Below the pieces are notes generated by a model, which worked only from the letters and a program-made list of their open reading frames with translations, did not search any database and was not told the origin of the DNA. The translations under genes and the position numbers were made by a program. From Nostoc sp. GT001 (GTDB lineage: Bacteria; Cyanobacteriota; Cyanobacteriia; Cyanobacteriales; Nostocaceae), in the NCBI RefSeq assembly GCF_030382115.1, contig NZ_JAUDRJ010000003.1, forward strand, positions 5,673,222-5,682,269: a DNA stretch of 9,048 nucleotides, written 5' to 3'. Positions 7,175 to 9,048 of the stretch are shown here, piece after piece. How positions within the stretch are numbered: position 1 is the first letter of the stretch; every line of letters starts with the position of its first letter.

Positions 7175-7482
7175 ATCAAATTTTAAAATATAGTTTTTCT
7201 ACATTTTAACTTTCTCTAGTGCTAGAATAGCCTCCGTAAACCCACTATTAGCGTTATCTTTAAAATCCGAATTTTATTTGAAAAAAGATTTTATTCTTTA
7301 ATTATTTTCTGTTATTATATACTTTAAGTAATCTATATTATAATGGGATGTAAGTGAAATTTTTAAAGCAACTTACATCCCATTATGATCAAATCCATAA
7401 TCTTATTATTTCATACTTAATGCTTCTTTTTTCAAAACTCGAAAAATTTTATAAAAAAGTACAGCTATTTTCTGGTTCATTA
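7175..7482. other. AT-rich 308-bp intergenic region
   Basis: No convincing coding frame is seen on either strand. The region lies between two minus-strand genes: downstream of the helicase and upstream of the 57-codon gene/dndD pair, so it should hold the end of one transcript and the promoter of the other. It contains a large inverted repeat (7340-7386, listed separately) and a small one, TCTAG-TG-CTAGA at 7215-7226, about 40 bp upstream of the 57-codon gene, where an operator could lie. No clear -35/-10 pair stands out; a TATATT at 7192-7187 is too close to the ATG to serve as a normal -10 unless the leader is nearly absent. Confidence 0.6.
7340..7386. repeat. Long inverted repeat, 16-bp perfect arms
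   Basis: ATAATGGGATGTAAGT at 7340-7355 is exactly repeated in reverse complement at 7371-7386, with a 15-nt spacer. As RNA it would form a stable 16-bp stem, about 97 nt past the helicase stop. It could act as a terminator or 3'-end stabiliser, but neither side carries the T-run of an intrinsic terminator. A binding site for a dimer or a small mobile-element relic are alternatives. Confidence 0.8.
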
Positions 7483-8955
7483 TCAAATATCTAATAAACC
7501 GTATCGCTTTTGTAAATCAAGTAACTTCATTCTTGCAACACCTGCATTATCAGCCAAATCAGCAAATTCTACAAAGCGCCGTAATTCCTTTTTTAAAAGA
7601 TTACGCTCAACTTCTATAGTTTCTCTATCTAAATCTGGTGGCAAAACAATCATGTCAAATATAGTGGCGCGTTCCTTAGCCGGATGAGGACGTAAAACTC
7701 GCCCCCGTCGCTGGATAAATTGGCGAGGATTACCAGAACTTGATAAAATCACCGCAGTTTGAATTGCTGGAATATCGACACCTTCATCTAAACAACGAAT
7801 TGCTACCAAACCTTGCAACTCACCACTTTCAAATTGATGACGTAAAATTTCCCTTTCTTGTAAAGTTGTTTGAGCCGTATAGGTGCTTACCTTATACCCC
7901 AAATCCACTCCCAGAATTTTAGCAACAGCTTTGAGTTGGCGTAGAGATGAACGTTGTCCCGCATCTTGGGAACCATCACTACAATAAAAAAGAGTGTGAC
8001 TAGTTTCGCGGCGAGTAATCATTAAATCCCGCAAAGCATTTAATTTATTTTCCGCCGCCCCAATTAACCTTGCCCTTTGCATTAACAACGGTTTTAAATC
8101 TTCATTGTCTTCAAAATTTCCGCCATTTTCTCGATCGCGATAAAGTAGCGATCGCCCAATTCTTTTAGTTAACTTTAAATAGGCAATACTTTCGGCTTCA
8201 GTTAACTCCACCAACACCGGATAATACAGATAATGTACCAAAGCACCTTGAGCGATCGCATCCCTCAAAGTAAACTCTGGTTGGAGAACTGGGCCAAAAT
8301 AATCAAATAGAGATTGCGTGCCAAAATCATCAAAATACCTTTCCGGTGTGGCAGATAAAGCCAGTCTCAACCCAACACTACGCGGTAAACTTTCTTCTAA
8401 CTTGGGTGCGCCTAAATTATGGGCTTCATCCCCAATAATTAGAGTTTTGGCGGGAAAATATTTGAGTTGAGACTGAAACCCATCTCCAATTAAAGTGGAG
8501 TTCGTAGTGATAACCGTGACAAACCGTTGAGAACCAGAACGCAGATTATAAATTTGCGTAGAAAGTTGACTTTGCCAAGTGCGTAAATTCTCAAAGGCTA
8601 AAATGGGTTGCAAATTAAATTTTTCACATTCTCGCGCCCATTGGGTGACGAGATGGCGATAGGGACACACCACCACCAGAACTTGTAAATTAATCTGCTG
8701 ATATAATTCACAAGCGATCGCAAGTGCGGTAATAGTTTTACCACTACCAGTAGCCATTTTCAGCGTCCCTCTGCCATTGTTGGTAAACCAGCTAGCGATC
8801 GCTTGGCGCTGATATTGCCGCAATTGCAGAGACGGAGGCATTCTTGGGCATCCTGGTAATGGTTGCGTGTGATAACTGCCCTTACTTTCCCTTGCAAATG
8901 GTAATTTCAACCGGAAAGTGGGCAGTTGTTGCACTGGATTTTGCGTCAGGTACAT
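7483..8955 (-). CDS. DNA phosphorothioation system restriction enzyme, DEAH-box helicase
   Basis: The protein is a compact superfamily 2 helicase/translocase. It shows the Q-like motif LRQYQRQAI (45-53), Walker A ATGSGKT (68-74), DEAH (176-179), SATPER (201-206), motif V RCLDEGVDIP (387-396) and motif VI QFIQRRGRVLRP (412-423), all intact. Length and order match the single-chain 'Dnd system restriction enzyme' helicases seen next to dnd genes in cyanobacteria, in place of the dndFGH restriction genes. The inferred job is ATP-driven action on DNA lacking the sulfur mark. No nuclease motif is obvious, so cleavage may need a partner. Two starts are possible: ATG at 8955 (490 aa), immediately after the heptamer repeats, or ATG at 8841 (452 aa), which has AGGA 9 bases ahead and begins just before the helicase core. 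The low-complexity N-terminal 38 residues favour the shorter form. A generic SF2 helicase is the alternative, but the neighbourhood favours the Dnd role. Confidence 0.88.
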   Translation of the reverse strand: MYLTQNPVQQLPTFRLKLPFARESKGSYHTQPLPGCPRMPPSLQLRQYQRQAIASWFTNNGRGTLKMATGSGKTITALAIACELYQQINLQVLVVVCPYRHLVTQWARECEKFNLQPILAFENLRTWQSQLSTQIYNLRSGSQRFVTVITTNSTLIGDGFQSQLKYFPAKTLIIGDEAHNLGAPKLEESLPRSVGLRLALSATPERYFDDFGTQSLFDYFGPVLQPEFTLRDAIAQGALVHYLYYPVLVELTEAESIAYLKLTKRIGRSLLYRDRENGGNFEDNEDLKPLLMQRARLIGAAENKLNALRDLMITRRETSHTLFYCSDGSQDAGQRSSLRQLKAVAKILGVDLGYKVSTYTAQTTLQEREILRHQFESGELQGLVAIRCLDEGVDIPAIQTAVILSSSGNPRQFIQRRGRVLRPHPAKERATIFDMIVLPPDLDRETIEVERNLLKKELRRFVEFADLADNAGVARMKLLDLQKRYGLLDI

Positions 8956-8958
8956 AGT

Positions 8959-9021
8959 GGGAGTTAGGAGTTAGGAGTTAGAAGTTAGGAGTTGGGAGTT
9001 AGGAGTTAGGAGTTGGGAGTT
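8959..9021. repeat. Heptamer tandem repeat array (STRR type)
   Basis: Nine consecutive 7-bp units are visible: GGGAGTT, AGGAGTT, AGGAGTT, AGAAGTT, AGGAGTT, GGGAGTT, AGGAGTT, AGGAGTT, GGGAGTT. Only single-base variants occur at unit positions 1 and 3. Such short tandemly repeated repetitive sequences are characteristic of Nostoc-like genomes. The array ends 3 bp from the upstream ATG of the helicase gene and would occupy its leader or promoter, so copy number could affect expression of that start. Confidence 0.92.
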
Positions 9022-9048
9022 GGTAGGGGACTTCCAAATAAAAAATAT

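Larger units (their letters stand above)
342..8802. other. HIP1 octamers (GCGATCGC), nine copies
   Basis: Copies begin at 342, 736, 2903, 4574, 6784, 8148, 8252, 8714 and 8795. Eight are inside genes; the one at 4574-4581 spans the stop codon of the Uma2 remnant. Roughly one per kilobase is the density seen in many filamentous cyanobacterial chromosomes, supporting long residence of the locus in such a host. Distribution is uneven: four lie in the helicase gene and none in the 533-residue DGQHR gene. Confidence 0.9.

Noticed and set aside
7740..7922. Plus-strand ORF opposite the helicase
   Set aside because: It is antisense to conserved helicase motifs V and VI; no support as a gene.
8959..9021. 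CRISPR array
   Set aside because: Units are 7 bp and contiguous with no unique spacers, so this is a simple tandem repeat.

Overview
The window looks like chromosomal DNA of a filamentous cyanobacterium of the Nostoc/Anabaena/Calothrix kind. Two things support this: nine copies of the cyanobacterial HIP1 octamer GCGATCGC in 9 kb, and a run of nine 7-bp repeats (GGGAGTT/AGGAGTT) near the right end, typical of the short tandem repeats of heterocyst-forming genomes. The DNA is moderately AT-rich and the intergenic stretches are strongly so.

The genes form a DNA phosphorothioation (Dnd) locus, a defence and epigenetic system that replaces a non-bridging phosphate oxygen of the DNA backbone with sulfur and, in restriction-proficient versions, attacks DNA lacking the mark. 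From left to right: dndC (minus strand, cut by the left window edge); a 172-bp divergent promoter region with two inverted repeats; two tandem plus-strand genes for DGQHR-motif proteins, the second closest to DndB; a convergent minus-strand gene for a small Dnd-associated protein (the 'protein 4' family); two remnants behind dndD, of which the one nearer the Dnd-associated gene is clearly Uma2-type; dndD (SMC/RecN-like ATPase, minus strand); a 57-codon gene overlapping the dndD start by ATGA; a 308-bp AT-rich gap with a strong 16-bp inverted repeat; a DEAH-box helicase matching the Dnd-system restriction enzyme of cyanobacteria; and the heptamer repeat array directly before that helicase gene.

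Inferred division of labour: DndC (sulfur transfer, Fe-S and PP-loop motifs) and DndD (DNA-structure-sensing ATPase) make the mark, one or both DGQHR proteins regulate or assist, and the helicase is the restriction arm. No dndA (cysteine desulfurase), canonical dndE, or dndFGH appears in the window. dndA is often replaced by a housekeeping IscS-type enzyme, and dndE could lie beyond the left edge. The layout is unlike the compact dndBCDE operon: dndC and dndD share a strand but are separated by about 4 kb containing oppositely oriented DGQHR genes. The least explained items are the 57-aa DndD-coupled protein, the paired DGQHR genes, the in-frame remnants behind dndD, and the inverted repeats.
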